A DNA stretch of 64,000 bases, from contig JAAVTG010000670.1 in assembly GCA_011947345.1 (NCBI GenBank), positions 1 to 64,000 of the forward strand. Reading direction: 5' to 3'. The notes beneath the pieces are model-generated. The model was not told the DNA's origin. It made no database searches and worked only from the letters and a program-made list of their open reading frames with translations. This stretch comes from Phytophthora quininea (Eukaryota; Oomycota; Peronosporomycetes; Peronosporales; Peronosporaceae). Positions 1-10,716 of the stretch are shown here, piece by piece (the stretch's first letter is position 1; every line of letters begins with the position of its first letter). The position numbers and the translations under genes are program-made.

Positions 1-947
1 CAATTTGATTATACAGAACTTTGTGATTGCAGACATCTTGAATGGATAGAATATGGTATGCTTTTACGATGGACGTGGACAGGGGAAAAATGCAGACGCA
101 CTTTGTAGCCTGTGGCTTCTACACCATCTATCTACAGCACAAAGAGATGCAGGCGGCCGAGGAATACCAGCTCCTGAGGTCTGGCTCAGTGTTCTGGACA
201 GTTGTGTGGGGCAAAATAAATCGAAGGCCGTCCTGGTGTTTTTCGCGCTGTTGTCGGTCATTTTCCCTTACAAAAAGGTAGTTCTGTGCTTTTTACTTCC
301 TGGCCACTCGTACAATGTTGCCGACAGGGTTGTGGCTTGGTGTCGTCGTGCAATGCGCGGGGAAAACTTTTACACTCACAAGGAGCTTGTAGAGAAAATC
401 AACACGGTCAAGAGTGTGAACGGCAGATTTTAGATCACAATGACCCCCATCGCCCGTTTTTCGTCGGATGGAGTTCGCTTCTCGAGAAATATTTTACTCC
501 GCCGCCATCAGGCTACACTTCCAACTATTTGTTTGAGATCGACAGTGGGCTTTGTACCGCTCGCAACACTGTCAACACAGCGGACAATGACACAATCACA
601 TTTGCGATGGCAGATCCCGGTAACGTCGAGCCCACCAAAAAGAACTGTTGAAGGAACTATTTGGCACAAATGTCGGGAGTATATGGGAAGCCTCACTCTC
701 TGGTATCCAGCTTCCACGACACCCCGCAAAGGAACCCACTGCGAAGAAGATTAAGCCCTTGTCAGCGAAGTACTTTTCCATTCCGAAGGAGCATCTGACC
801 TACTATCCCAACGTCCCTGAAGCGATCGTCAACGTAGTTACGCCTGATAGCGCTTCGAAAACCAATGCTACATCAAACAGCTCGACAAAGCGGAAACCTG
901 GTCGCCCCAAGAAGGCTGGCCTAAAATCAAACCAGTCATCTATCTAG
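1..947 (+). pseudogene. Decayed DUF7869-like gene fragment with AT-hook tail
   Basis: Three overlapping plus-strand reading frames (about 53-433, 430-650, 648-947) join into one C-terminal protein fragment whose 5' end lies outside the window. The visible protein has a LPGHSYNVADRVVAW segment followed by FVGW...YFTPPPSGYT and ends in a basic KRKPGRPKKAG sequence, an AT-hook-type minor-groove motif. The GHS..xxxDR pattern recalls DUF7869, a domain of unknown function common in multicopy oomycete and plant genes, some of them transposon-associated. That family call is from memory of the pattern, not a search. At least two frame breaks are needed to read it, so it is either a relic or affected by sequence error. 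No molecular function can be assigned. Confidence 0.4.
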
Positions 948-1616
948 CAATTCTTTGGCAAGACGTAGCCGCTTTTAGACAGGATAAAGTGCATTTACTT
1001 AGCTAGCAAATACATTTTCAAGGCATCTGACCGGTAGTCGATGAGAGCACCGGGGTCCAGGTGGGACCCCGGGGTCCCGCCATCCGTTTCATTTCTCGGA
1101 TTGGAAGAAGGTAAAAAAAAACGCTATTCGAGCGGCCAACATGAACAGAGAAAGTGCTCACAAAGGACTACCAGGAGCATCATAATAGTAACAAAAATGT
1201 TGCAATCTGTGCGTTGTACGAGCAGTCGTCCCTCGACCACTAAGTTTCGTGGGATCTTTCATTGCGCAAAGCGCAGTGTTAGGCGTTGAAGGCAGAACAT
1301 TTAGAGAATGAAGAGTGGACTGAGTGAGACGAGGTGGTGAACCTTTCTCGCCCAAATGTATAGCGGCCCTGTTTATATATACCCAGATCAGAAACCCCAG
1401 TCCTAAGATCTAGGTCCGGGATTCCCAATCCGGGGTGGCGTGTGCAACCCTCTTGGCAAGATTTACCTCGAAGCGCTGTCCACGCGGCCTGGGGTAGAAG
1501 TAATGACCGAGTTCCAAACAGCTCCTTCTTCCAGGACTAGACTTCCAGAATTCAGGACCAGGATCTTGGGTCCAGGATCAAGAAGCCCGCGCAATCTCCA
1601 CACGTCCGTACATCAG
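948..1616. other. No gene seen; flank of the Gypsy insertion
   Basis: There is no convincing coding sequence. The stretch has a GC-rich imperfect palindrome near 1045-1078 and T/A-rich segments. The last four bases (1613-1616, tcag) are one copy of the target duplication of the downstream retroelement. Confidence 0.5.
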
Positions 1617-2435
1617 TGTGGTGTAGGAATCCACTGAACTTTCGCTAAGGCAGCAGCGAGCTTCCGCACACAACAATACACCTTCCAGATTGTCAGGCGA
1701 ATGTTGGGCGTGATCTGAAGGAACCAGATCCGACCCTGCCCGAGCCGGTGTGGCTTCCGCTCACTGTCTACGCTGAAGGCAAATATAAACCGACGCTACA
1801 GGCACGAGTCTTCGCCTGTACGTCCAAACACTCTCACACTCTCAAAACCCCGTGGCACCAGCAGACGAAGGTTGCCTAGTCCCGTGGACTCTCTTACGGG
1901 GGCGCCGGAGTATAACTCCGGCTGGAAGTCACGTTGGAATGCGACCCGCACTCCACACATAAGGGCTCTTTCGCCCAACACTCCCCTATTAATAGGGCCA
2001 AACCAAAATACACTCTAACTACCACTCTTCACTCTTGGCCTGACCAAACGAACACTCACTTCACGAAGGTCTGTGTTCGCTGGCAGGCATAACCCACGAC
2101 CACAGGGCAAGGTGCTTACCTAGGACGCTTGGCCGCTTGGGAAGTCGGGGGAAATTCTGCTCTGTTTGTATCGCCCTCTCGGGCTCTTACTCTTTCTAAT
2201 CCTACCCTTATCTATGAATCTATACAAATGTCAAGTGAAACGCAAGCGTCGCCGTCGGAGCTACCCATCCGAAGATTCACGACCAGGCGATGGTTCGCAA
2301 TAGCGACCACCTCGGGATAGCGACCTTCACTGAACCTTCGCCTCGCGTCGCCATTGGCCCAGCTCGACGCCTTTTATCAGCCAATAGCGGAGGCGACAGT
2401 TCGTTGACGGATCTTGGAGAAATCTCCACACCACA
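1617..2435 (-). repeat. 3' LTR of Gypsy element 1
   Basis: 819 bp, the left LTR. Because gag-pol is on the minus strand, this is the 3' LTR. Terminal 8-bp inverted repeats tgtggtgt/acaccaca. Compared with the other LTR it lacks a ct dinucleotide near 1835, has t for c near 1960 and one extra t near 2192; otherwise the copies agree by eye. Confidence 0.93.
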
Positions 2436-2494
2436 ACTGCCCTGGCGAGGCTCGAACCACTCTTCGCTGGCGAGTGCCTCGGCATCTTCTTCCC

Positions 2495-5400
2495 ATGAGT
2501 GGCTTCGTCGGGCGCGCCGCTTCCCGCGCCATGCAAGCTGCTGGTCTCACGACGCCTCCGCCTCCGTTGGTCAGTCACTCCCGAACTTGGTCTTTCTCTC
2601 CGTGTACTGACGCTGTTCTCATGTAGGCTCCAGCAGCCGACTTGGCTGGCACCACGAGCGTCTCTTCGTCCTCCGAGCCGCCAGGCGGGTCGGCTGATGT
2701 CCTTCCTCCGCCCACCTTGAGCTCCACGGTCGTGACGCGGGCCTTCACGGCGGATACGGCACTCCCGGGCGTCAGCGAAGACACGCTGAGGGATTTGCTG
2801 GACGAATCGTCGGCGTCTGCCTCGGAGCGGACCATCGCTGTCACGGGCAATCAGTTGGCGGACCTGGCGAAGGTCCTCATTCGTGCCCACTCGCACCCGC
2901 CGGGCATGATGGATGCTGCGTACTGGCGACGTCTTGACGCTGCTCGCTCCGTTTCTGATGTCGTTGCAGCCACCGCGGACACTCCCTCGCTCGACCAGAC
3001 GCGGAGGAAGAAGCCGGACGACTGCGCGCGCGTCTGGAGACTGCTCACCTGGCTCAAGTCGCTTCGCACAAGGCCTTGATGAAGGAAACGAATCTTCGGG
3101 AGAACGCCGAGGTGTTCGCGCGCCAGGCGACGGCCGAGACTGAAGAGCTAAAGAAGCAGGTGAAGATCGCGACGGAGACTGGGACGGCCTACTATCAGCG
3201 AGCTCTTGACGTCCAAGCGTCTCTGGATGTCCACACCGAGAATATGTCCAAGCTCCAAGCTCTTCTGGAGGCCAGCGAAGATTCGGTGCGACGCCTCCGG
3301 AAGCAACTAGCTAAGGAGCGCGAAGTCTTCAAAGCATCGCTGTCTGCCAACACCAGTCGAGTCGACAAGTTGGCTCGCCTGCTGTCGCGGCTGGTTGCGG
3401 GTGATTCGTCAGACGTCCAGGCGCTCCGGACGAAGGAAGAGGTCCAGGCTGGGCGTATCCAACGTCTTCGCCGAGCCAATGCCATTCTTCGCGAACACGT
3501 CAGTCTCAATCTCTGGACCCTGATACTCTCGTGCTCGCAGTCGAAGGTTCGTTTCCTCCTCGTGGTTCGTCCCCTTTGTCCGACGTATTCATTCTCACCT
3601 TTGACGATGTTTCCAGGCATTGCGTCAGGTGACCTCCAGCTCGAGGCTTTGGACTTGGATCAAGAGACGCTCGACATTCTGGACCAGCTCCGACGGCGAG
3701 ACGTTGCTGCCGGGTCGTCCACCCCGCTAGAGATGTTGGTCGCGGAGGCTGTTCACCACGCTAAGAACCCTGGCAAGCGTCGGCGTCTTCGCCAGTCGGT
3801 GAGCGACTGTGACGACGATGAGGAAGAATTCGAAGGCTCGTTCGGAGCGTCTCAAGCGTCTGTCGGGTCTAACGATGGTCCTCTCTCTTCTGGCGAGGAC
3901 TCATCGGCTCGCTTCGCTGCTGCGGGGCTTGCAGACGTCCCTGGTGTTTCGAGCGAGCCTTCGCCTAGCCGTCGCAGGCGTCTGATGAAGCCCAAGCACT
4001 GGAAGAAGCGTTCTGACCGCAGTCGCCCTCGCAAGCGTCGCTCATCGTCCGGCCCAGTCTCCACCACTCCCGCGGTGTCCGCAAGGCAGCTCAGGTCCGG
4101 CGCGGAGTCTACTGGGTCGGAAGTCCCGCGTGAATCATCGTCTGGTGATACGTCTGCGTCGGGTGGCCCAGCTCCTGGTCCTCAAGCACGCGACGAAGCT
4201 TCAAGTCAAGCCGCGTCGTCCGCTGTTCCTCTGTCAGCGTCTGATGCGAGGAGGCCACACGTTCTGCCGTATCGTCTCCGCCAGCATCATCAACTGCCCC
4301 TCGAGCTTCGGTTCCGCTCAGGACTACTGCCCCTGGGCGTGATCGTCCCTTACCGACATTCAGCGATCCTCCTTCGTCGAGTGCTCGGCGAGGGTTGCCT
4401 CGCCGCCAAGTTGCCGAACGGGGCGAGTTCAAGACATCGCTGTTGGTCGAGCAGGAAGCTGCGTCTGACTCTGAAGTGCTGGGAGGTGGCGTCGATGATT
4501 CGCCAGTCGCTGGTTCACGTTCGGCCGTCGTTGATCTCACCTGTGAAGCCCTTGATACGGCGTCTGTGGCTGGCTCCGCTGGCCGCGAGTCAAGCGACGG
4601 CGAAGCTTCGCCGATTTCCCAAGCTACTTCCGCTGTAGCTCAACCTGCCGATCGCTCTCTCGCTGTGCTTTCCTCTGGTGTGGTATTTCGTGGAGCTTTC
4701 GCTCCTGGTGGAGTTCCCTCGCGGACGGTTCGACCAGAAGTTTCGCTTTCGTCTGGATCTCCGCCCCCAACTGCTTCTGGTGGAGTATTGCTTCCTGCGC
4801 CCGCTGGTGGAGTTGTGTCGGGCATTGGTGCCAGCGGAGCTTCGTCTGCAGCTGCCCTGAGTGGTGCTTCGACTGGAGCAGCCTCCGGCGAGATCCCGCT
4901 GGCAGCAACGGCGCCTTCGACTCGGTCGACCCGTCGTCGTCCTGGCATGCAGCTCGTAGCTACCTTCGCTCGGGGTGCTAATCCCCGTGGGGCCACGCCA
5001 ACAGCTGAATTCCCAGTGCCGCCGCCTGGTCCTCGCCCCATGATTCCCGCGCAGGCGAAGTTTCCTTCGGCTCTGCTTCCTTTCGTGGATCTGAGTTTGA
5101 CAAGCCCGCGGCCGATCGCTGCTGGAGCCGGATTTTGTGCTCGCGCCTGCCGACGCCGATCGCGGCAAACGCGATCGCCCCTTGTTCTCCGGAAGGCATC
5201 AACGCCTTCGCTAACTTTCGGGACCCGGTCCACCCCTACCAGGCATTGCTCAGGCTTCTTCCAGACCGTGCAAGCGTTTTCGACAGTCTCCAGCACGACC
5301 TCAACCAAGCCATCTCACGTCGAGCGCCGATTCCGTTGCGGTATTTTCACTTGTGGCGGAGTCTGCGTGGCGTCGGTGCGCAGGGCGATCTGGGGTTCGC

Positions 5401-6192
5401 TCTGTGGGAACGTCACCACTGGATTCCCCAAGCATGCGTCGAGAATGGCCTGCGAGCCTATGCCAGCAATCAAGCCACGATCCCAGCGTGCTTCACAACC
5501 GGACCGACGCTTGGGTCAGATACTTCGCGGCGCGGAAGAAGCGGGCCGACAACCTTCGTGTCCACGTGAAGCGGACTTTCTGGAGCGACTGGCTGCTTGG
5601 AGATCAGGAGAAGCCACAGGAGGAGCGAGTGCTCGTTCCCGAGTTGATCTTCGAGCCATCCGTGCCGGTGATGTCGATGGAAAACCTCTCGTGGTTGCCT
5701 GGGAGTGATGATTGGGTCAGCGAAGTTTCGGCGTTGGACCGCGACCAGCCTTGGCGTGACTGCTGGATGACTCGGCCGGAGATTCACCCGTTCAACACCA
5801 TCTTCCTCCCGTGCAACCCGACCGTGTATGTCTTCGTTCCACACGGATCTACTCCAGCGACGGTCGGCGAGCAGATCGACATCGATCCCGAGGTCTTGCC
5901 AAGTGAAGTCGCCGCCAACTGGGACCACGACTTCGCCGACATCCGCGTCGCTCGGGCTCAGCGAGCTGGTACCATCGTTGCCTCGGGTGAGGAGAGTGGC
6001 GATGGCGAAGGTTCAGCGTCTGGGGACTTGTCGCTGCTCGCTTCCGCCGCGGCGTCGTCATCAGGGGGTCGTAACTTCGCTCGCCGTTCAGCAGAGTCCG
6101 TGGTCTTTTCTCCAGCGCGCACATGCGGTAAACGATCGCTCGTAGTGTTCTCTTGGTTGCGCTCTGGCAGCTTGTTTGTCCGTTTTCCTTGA
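2495..6192 (+). CDS. Antisense ORF of Gypsy element 1 (spliced, coiled-coil, acidic)
   Basis: Lies between the integrase end and the 3' LTR, opposite in sense to gag-pol. ATG at 2495 opens a 25-codon exon. A 57-bp GTCAGT...GTAG intron (2570-2626, phase 0) joins it to a long reading frame. The protein continues through four frame breaks (near 3020, 4250-4400, 5150 and 5500), all consistent with one missing base. The intervening 3500-3616 stretch may be a second intron ending TTTCCAG. Visible regions are a Ser/Thr/Pro-rich head, a coiled coil around 3080-3480, an [17 protein letters not shown] helix, an acidic DDDEEE patch with a following Arg/Lys-rich stretch, a long Ala/Ser/Gly-rich linker, and a Trp-rich C-terminal domain ([25 protein letters not shown]). 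Function unknown. Position and strand match the antisense ORFs of plant Tat-lineage elements, but I see no sequence link. Confidence 0.6.
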
Positions 6193-6305
6193 TCGTTGAA
6201 TTTACGTAGTCATATATAACATGCATCTTTCGGTTGCAGTAGCTTCTTTCGTCTGCTGTTGTAGGCTGCACCGCCCCACAGACAGATCATCATTTGGCGA
6301 GGCTT

Positions 6306-8525
6306 CTATTCCTCGTCCGCAACTTGGACCATCTCCAGACGCTGGTCACACTTCTTCCTGCGAAGATAGTCGTAGAGGAGGCCGCCACAGGACAGGTTCG
6401 TTACCGGCTCCCACGAAGGTTCGTCATATCCGGCCCATTTTACCTTGAATTCCCGCACAGGCCTAGCTGTACTTGGCGACACCGGTAGTCGGTCATCTAG
6501 AATTGCTTCAACTTCGAAGCGATCGTTCGTCTGGTCTGGTTCCCAACTGTCCTCCGGTAGTAGCTCCTCATCAAAGTCCAAGCGATTGTCCTCTGTCATT
6601 TCCGGGGCCAAGCGAACCTTCGGCCGGTCACCATACTCTTGTACCGGCTTCAGCCGTGAGACGTGCACAATCGGGTAGAATCTGTATCCGCGGCGGTCAA
6701 CTCTAGCTCGTACGCGAACTCTTCGACCTTCGCCTTGATGCGGAACGGGCCGTGCCAGAGATGAGCAAGCTTCTTGGTCAATCCTGGTTTTACTCGCTCC
6801 ATATAGAGCCACGCACGACTTCCGACTTCGAACAGAGGCTTCGCTCGGGGCTGCCCCGTCCTGTCCTCATTCACCCGGTCCAGTGCGGAGTTGGGCGAAG
6901 GTTCGTTGTCTACCGCGGGCGGTACAGATGCCTTCTCTTGTCGACTCATCGCTTCGTTGTGCCTATCGGATCGCGCGCGCTTTTCCTTCGCTTGATACTC
7001 TTTGGCCATCTCTAGCGCTATGCCCTGCTGCCGATTAATCTCTCTCCTCCATGCCGAGCTGTCAGTTTGCGTCGCGAATCCTCGTTTCACGGAAGAGGTC
7101 ATCGCCCTGAGGGTAGTCCGAGCATCCCATCCATGGACGAGGTAAAACGGTGTCTCCTTACGTGTGGAGTCCACGGAATTGTTGATCGCAAATATCAGTC
7201 GTTCGACGAGTTCGTCCCAGTCCTGCTGTAACGGGTCTTCCACATAAACCTTCACCGACGCCATGACTGACTTCACCGACCTCTCTTGCTGACCGTTAGC
7301 TTGCGGACGATAGCTCAACGTTGCCCGGGAGCGAGACTGCATCATTTCCGCGAAAGTCTGAAATACTTCACTCATGAACCGTGGGTCACGGTCGTGTCGA
7401 ATCATCGTTGGGGCTCCAAACCTTCGGTAGACACATTCCTCGAATGCTTGGGCTACTTTGATCGCCGAAGTATCGCTCATGGCTTTGGCGATGACGTACC
7501 CTGTGAACGAACACTGGAATAACAGTAGCGCGGTATTCCCGCGACGACTCTTCGGTAGAGGGATCACGAAGTCCATCGACACTAACTGAAAAGGATGGTC
7601 GGCCAGGATATTGCCAGGGAGTATCCCTAAGCTGTGGACGACTCTTGCTCGTATTACAATCAGGGCATGACCTCACGTGTTTCTCCACCTCGGTGTACAG
7701 TCCATTCCAGTAGTAGTCCATCCTGACGCGCAGATACGTTCGTATCACGCCTTGGTGCCCACCTTCCAATGAATCATGGCAATTCTGCAACACTTCTTGA
7801 ATCATCGTTGTCGGCACTACTAGTCGCATTCGTACATTCTCATCCTCCTCGCGGCCTCGGCGACGGTTCATTCCCACGTAGTATAACACATCGTCTTCCG
7901 TCAGAACGAACTTGTCCGCCCATTTCCACGCTTCTTTAGCTTCTTTATAGCTGAGGTGTTCCAAATTCCCTTTTAGCACCGCCTTGATGTTCGCCCATCG
8001 TGTTTCCTCGTTCTGGGCTTGCGCGATTCTCTTCCGACGTTCACACTGAACTTCGATCGGATCAACGTCCTCTGCCGATGTCCCAGTAGGCGATGTTTCG
8101 TTTGGCGAAGGTTCGTTCGCGGCGGGATCCGGATTTGGACCTTCGCGAGTTGTCTCACCTTCATGGCTGTCCGTCGGAGTCTCTCCGGATGGTAAGGTCG
8201 ACGGTTCGTCGGTAAACCGCACGCGTCTGACTTGGTCCCTCGCCTGCCGGCGGGTCATAACAGAAATATTGCCTTGGTTCGGTTCTACGAAGCTGTCGAA
8301 CGTCTTCTTGTGCGCCCGGTCGTCCAGCGCGTCATTTCGAGCAAATTCGGCCTGCTCACGATTGTTCAGCTCCTCTTTATCTCGCATGGGCTCGTAAATG
8401 ACTTGCTGGATGCGGTTTAGTTCTCGTAGTTCCGTTTTCCTTGCTGGGTCTTGCACTTGTCTGGGACTTCTTAACTCCAAGGTTTCGCTCGCCAATGAGT
8501 CGGCGGCGGCGTTGTACTTCCGCAT
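6306..8525 (-). pseudogene. pol: Integrase with C-terminal chromodomain, Gypsy element 1
   Basis: Frames 8525-7386, 7582-6650 and 6812-6306 form one integrase. The HHCC zinc module is seen as HDSLEGGHQG with CPDCNTSK. The catalytic core has SMDFVIPLP (first Asp), RHDRDPRF (second Asp) and ANGQQERSVK (Glu), and YELELTAAD lies near the GPY/F-like region. The C-terminus (about 6500-6380) is chromodomain-like: VEAILDDRLP, FKVKWAGYDEPSWEP. Such chromodomains steer insertion to marked chromatin. Two frame breaks interrupt it. The last codons are about 110 bp from the end of the antisense ORF, so the two are convergent. Confidence 0.88.
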
Positions 8526-8960
8526 TATGTGCAGGTATTTGGTGCTCGAAGCTTCGCTGTCAGTTCCTTATGCCGGTTCAGCTGCAGTTGCAGCGCTTCC
8601 TTCCGACATGCGATCACCCCTAGGGATTGCTGGATTGCAAGCCTCGAGTCGCCGACGATGATTAAATCGTCGGCTCCAAGTTTAATCGCTGCTTGGACGC
8701 CATTATTCATTCCTGTGTACTCAGCGATGTTTACAGTGGTCGACTCGAGGAACGCACTCGCAGCGATCGCTATCTCCCAAGTCGGTAGTCTCCACAGAAT
8801 CCACGAACAGCTTCCGTAGCCGCCATACTTCTCTGTCTTCGCCGAGCCGTCGAACGAGAGTACGAGGCCTTCGTAGTCCTTAGGCAGGCGGGCGTACAGC
8901 AGCATGGGGTCAATCCGAACCGTCGCTGAGCCTTTGGAGGGCGGTGCTAGTGGTGCTAGC
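8400..8960 (-). CDS. pol: Second (archaeal/type-I-like) RNase H, Gypsy element 1
   Basis: Encoded at the 3' part of the frame 9322-8525 and finishing across a frame break in the next frame. Typical RNase HI signatures are LSFDGSAKTEKYGGYG (first Asp with DGS), NIAEYTGMNNGVQAA (catalytic Glu), IIVGDSRLAIQQ (second Asp) and, after the break, RKYNAAADSLASE (C-terminal Asp). This is an extra RNase H after the element's ordinary one, with the E-Y/DSRL features of the RVT_3/archaeal-type group used by plant Tat elements. It would remove RNA during cDNA synthesis, with the older domain perhaps relieved of catalysis. Confidence 0.85.
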
Positions 8961-9045
8961 GAGTCTTCGAGGTCCACAAAGCTCGTTACGGTTGCTTGGA
9001 GAAGCTTCGCGAAGTCCGTGTCCTTCTCCGGCACCCTTTGAACGA

Positions 9046-10716
9046 TCAAATGCCATGGCGACAGGAGGACTGCGAACTGCAGCGCGCGACCGAACAGCGA
9101 TTTGGACTTAAATACCCACTCAAGCGTCGAAAACCGCGTGTACACTCGTAATGTCTTGCCAGCAAGCATCGTATGGCACCCTTTAGAAGTAACAGAAGCG
9201 CCAGCACCTCCTTCTCTGCGGGATGATAGTTCATCTCCGACTCCTTGAGTACCCGGCCGCGGAACAGCACTGGGTGAAGTTTCGCTTCGTGCTCCTGCAG
9301 GAGGGTCGTACTCAGCGCCCACTCGTTTGCGAACAGCATGACGTGAATTTCCTTTCCGCGATCGAAATGACGAAGTATTGGTGCGTCAGCGATCATCTGT
9401 TGAAGCTTCGCGAAGGCTGCCCTGGCCTTGGTGAGGTCACCCCGTCCGCGAAGTCGCGGTCAGTGAGCTGGTAAAGCGTGGCCCCGTACACGGCAAAATC
9501 TTGGATAAAGCGACTATAGTAGTTCAGCGCACCAAGAAATGCCTGCATCCCTTTCTTGGTCGACGGGAACGACAGTTCCGATATGGCTCGAGTCTTCTTA
9601 GTGTCCGCTTGGATGCCGCCGATCGAAACTTCGTGTGACAGGAAGTTAACCTTGGGCTGCATGAAAACACTCTTCGTGAAACTAACACTGATTCGGCACT
9701 CCTCAAACCGGGCCAGTAATCGGTCTAACGTCGCCAAGCAGTCATCGAATGTTTCGTCGCCGAAGCAGATGTCGTCTACAAACGATCGCCGCTCGAATAC
9801 CGGTGTGAACGACGATTTGTCGATTTCGCCGGTTGAGAACATGTCGGCCTCCGGACTATTGATGAACTCCTGGAGCGGGTCGTGGGCTTCCGAAGCTTCC
9901 CTGTCAGCATCGAACTTCGTCATGGGGCCTTGCGTTGGTCTTGCGCCGCCCAACGAACGTTCGTACGCCTCTCGGCGAAGCTCTGCGGTTTGCGATTCTG
10001 CGTCTTTCATCTGTCCGGCGAACTTTCGCCAGCCTCCTTTCGGCTGAACAAACCCCACAGAGCGTTGTCGATCATGCGTTGGTAGATCATGGGGGCGTTT
10101 TTCAGTCCGAAGGGCATTCTGAGCCACTCAAAGTGGCCGAGCGCACACACAAAGGCGGAGATTTTTCGCGCGCGAAGCGTCATTACCACGGCCCAGAAAC
10201 CGCTTGCCGCGTCGAGAGAGCAAAACCAGAGGTACCCTTCCAATTCGGTAAGCAGATCGTCGACCAGAGGCATCGCGTACTCCATGATCGCGGTGATTGC
10301 ATTCACCATCTTGTAATCAATGCACAGGCGAATGTCGCGACCGTTCTTCTTCATCACAATGACGATCGGCGACGCCCATGGACTGTCCGAAAAGCAATGA
10401 GCCCGGCCTTGAGAAGGCCTTTCAGTAGCTCGTAGAGCTTCTGCAGGTGGCGAATCGGTATGCGTCGAGCACGCTGTTTGATAGGTGTGTGTCCTTGCAC
10501 ATCGATATCGCACACCACCCCATACGCTGGTGGAGGCAGCGCATTCCCGCTCGAGATCATGATTTCTTCATGGAGCTTTAGAACCTGCACCAGCCGTTCT
10601 TGTTGTTCGTTCGTCATGGCAGCATTTTGTACGTTTGGGGCGGAATAGTCCAGCGCACTGGGCGAAACTTTGCTGAGGTCCGGTAGGAACGCTAACTCAT
10701 GAGCGTAGTCTTCCAA
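9046..10716 (-). pseudogene. pol: Reverse transcriptase and first RNase H, Gypsy element 1
   Basis: Four successive frames encode the RT. They include FCSLDAASGFWAV (motif A, catalytic Asp), MPFGLKNAPMIYQRM (motif B), then FVDDICFGDETF (motif C; F for the usual Y/L in xxDD), FLSHEVS and FLGALNYYSRFI (thumb/connection), and an RNase H start at 9396 (ESEMNYHPAEKEVLAL, typical of Ty3 RNase H). About 80 residues rich in Ala/Glu/Lys lie between motifs B and C, where most Ty3 RTs have roughly 25-30. I believe similar insertions occur in other Phytophthora copies. Frame breaks near 10380, 10050 and 9395 are all consistent with a missing base. Confidence 0.88.

Noticed and set aside
1040..1080. GC-rich palindrome as a terminator or element end
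   Set aside because: Isolated and imperfect, with no adjoining gene end or repeat partner.
2443..2458. Plus-strand tggcgaggctcgaacc beside the left LTR, looking like a second primer-binding site for a plus-strand element
   Set aside because: In a real tRNA 16 bases separate the end of the T-loop from the 3' end; here only 7 do. The site at 14881-14902 has the right spacing and agrees with the pol strand.
4590..5308. Minus-strand ORFs of 192 and 222 codons under the antisense ORF of Gypsy 1
   Set aside because: Low-complexity reverse readings of the Ala/Ser/Gly-rich linker; the pol frame ends at 6306 and does not extend here.
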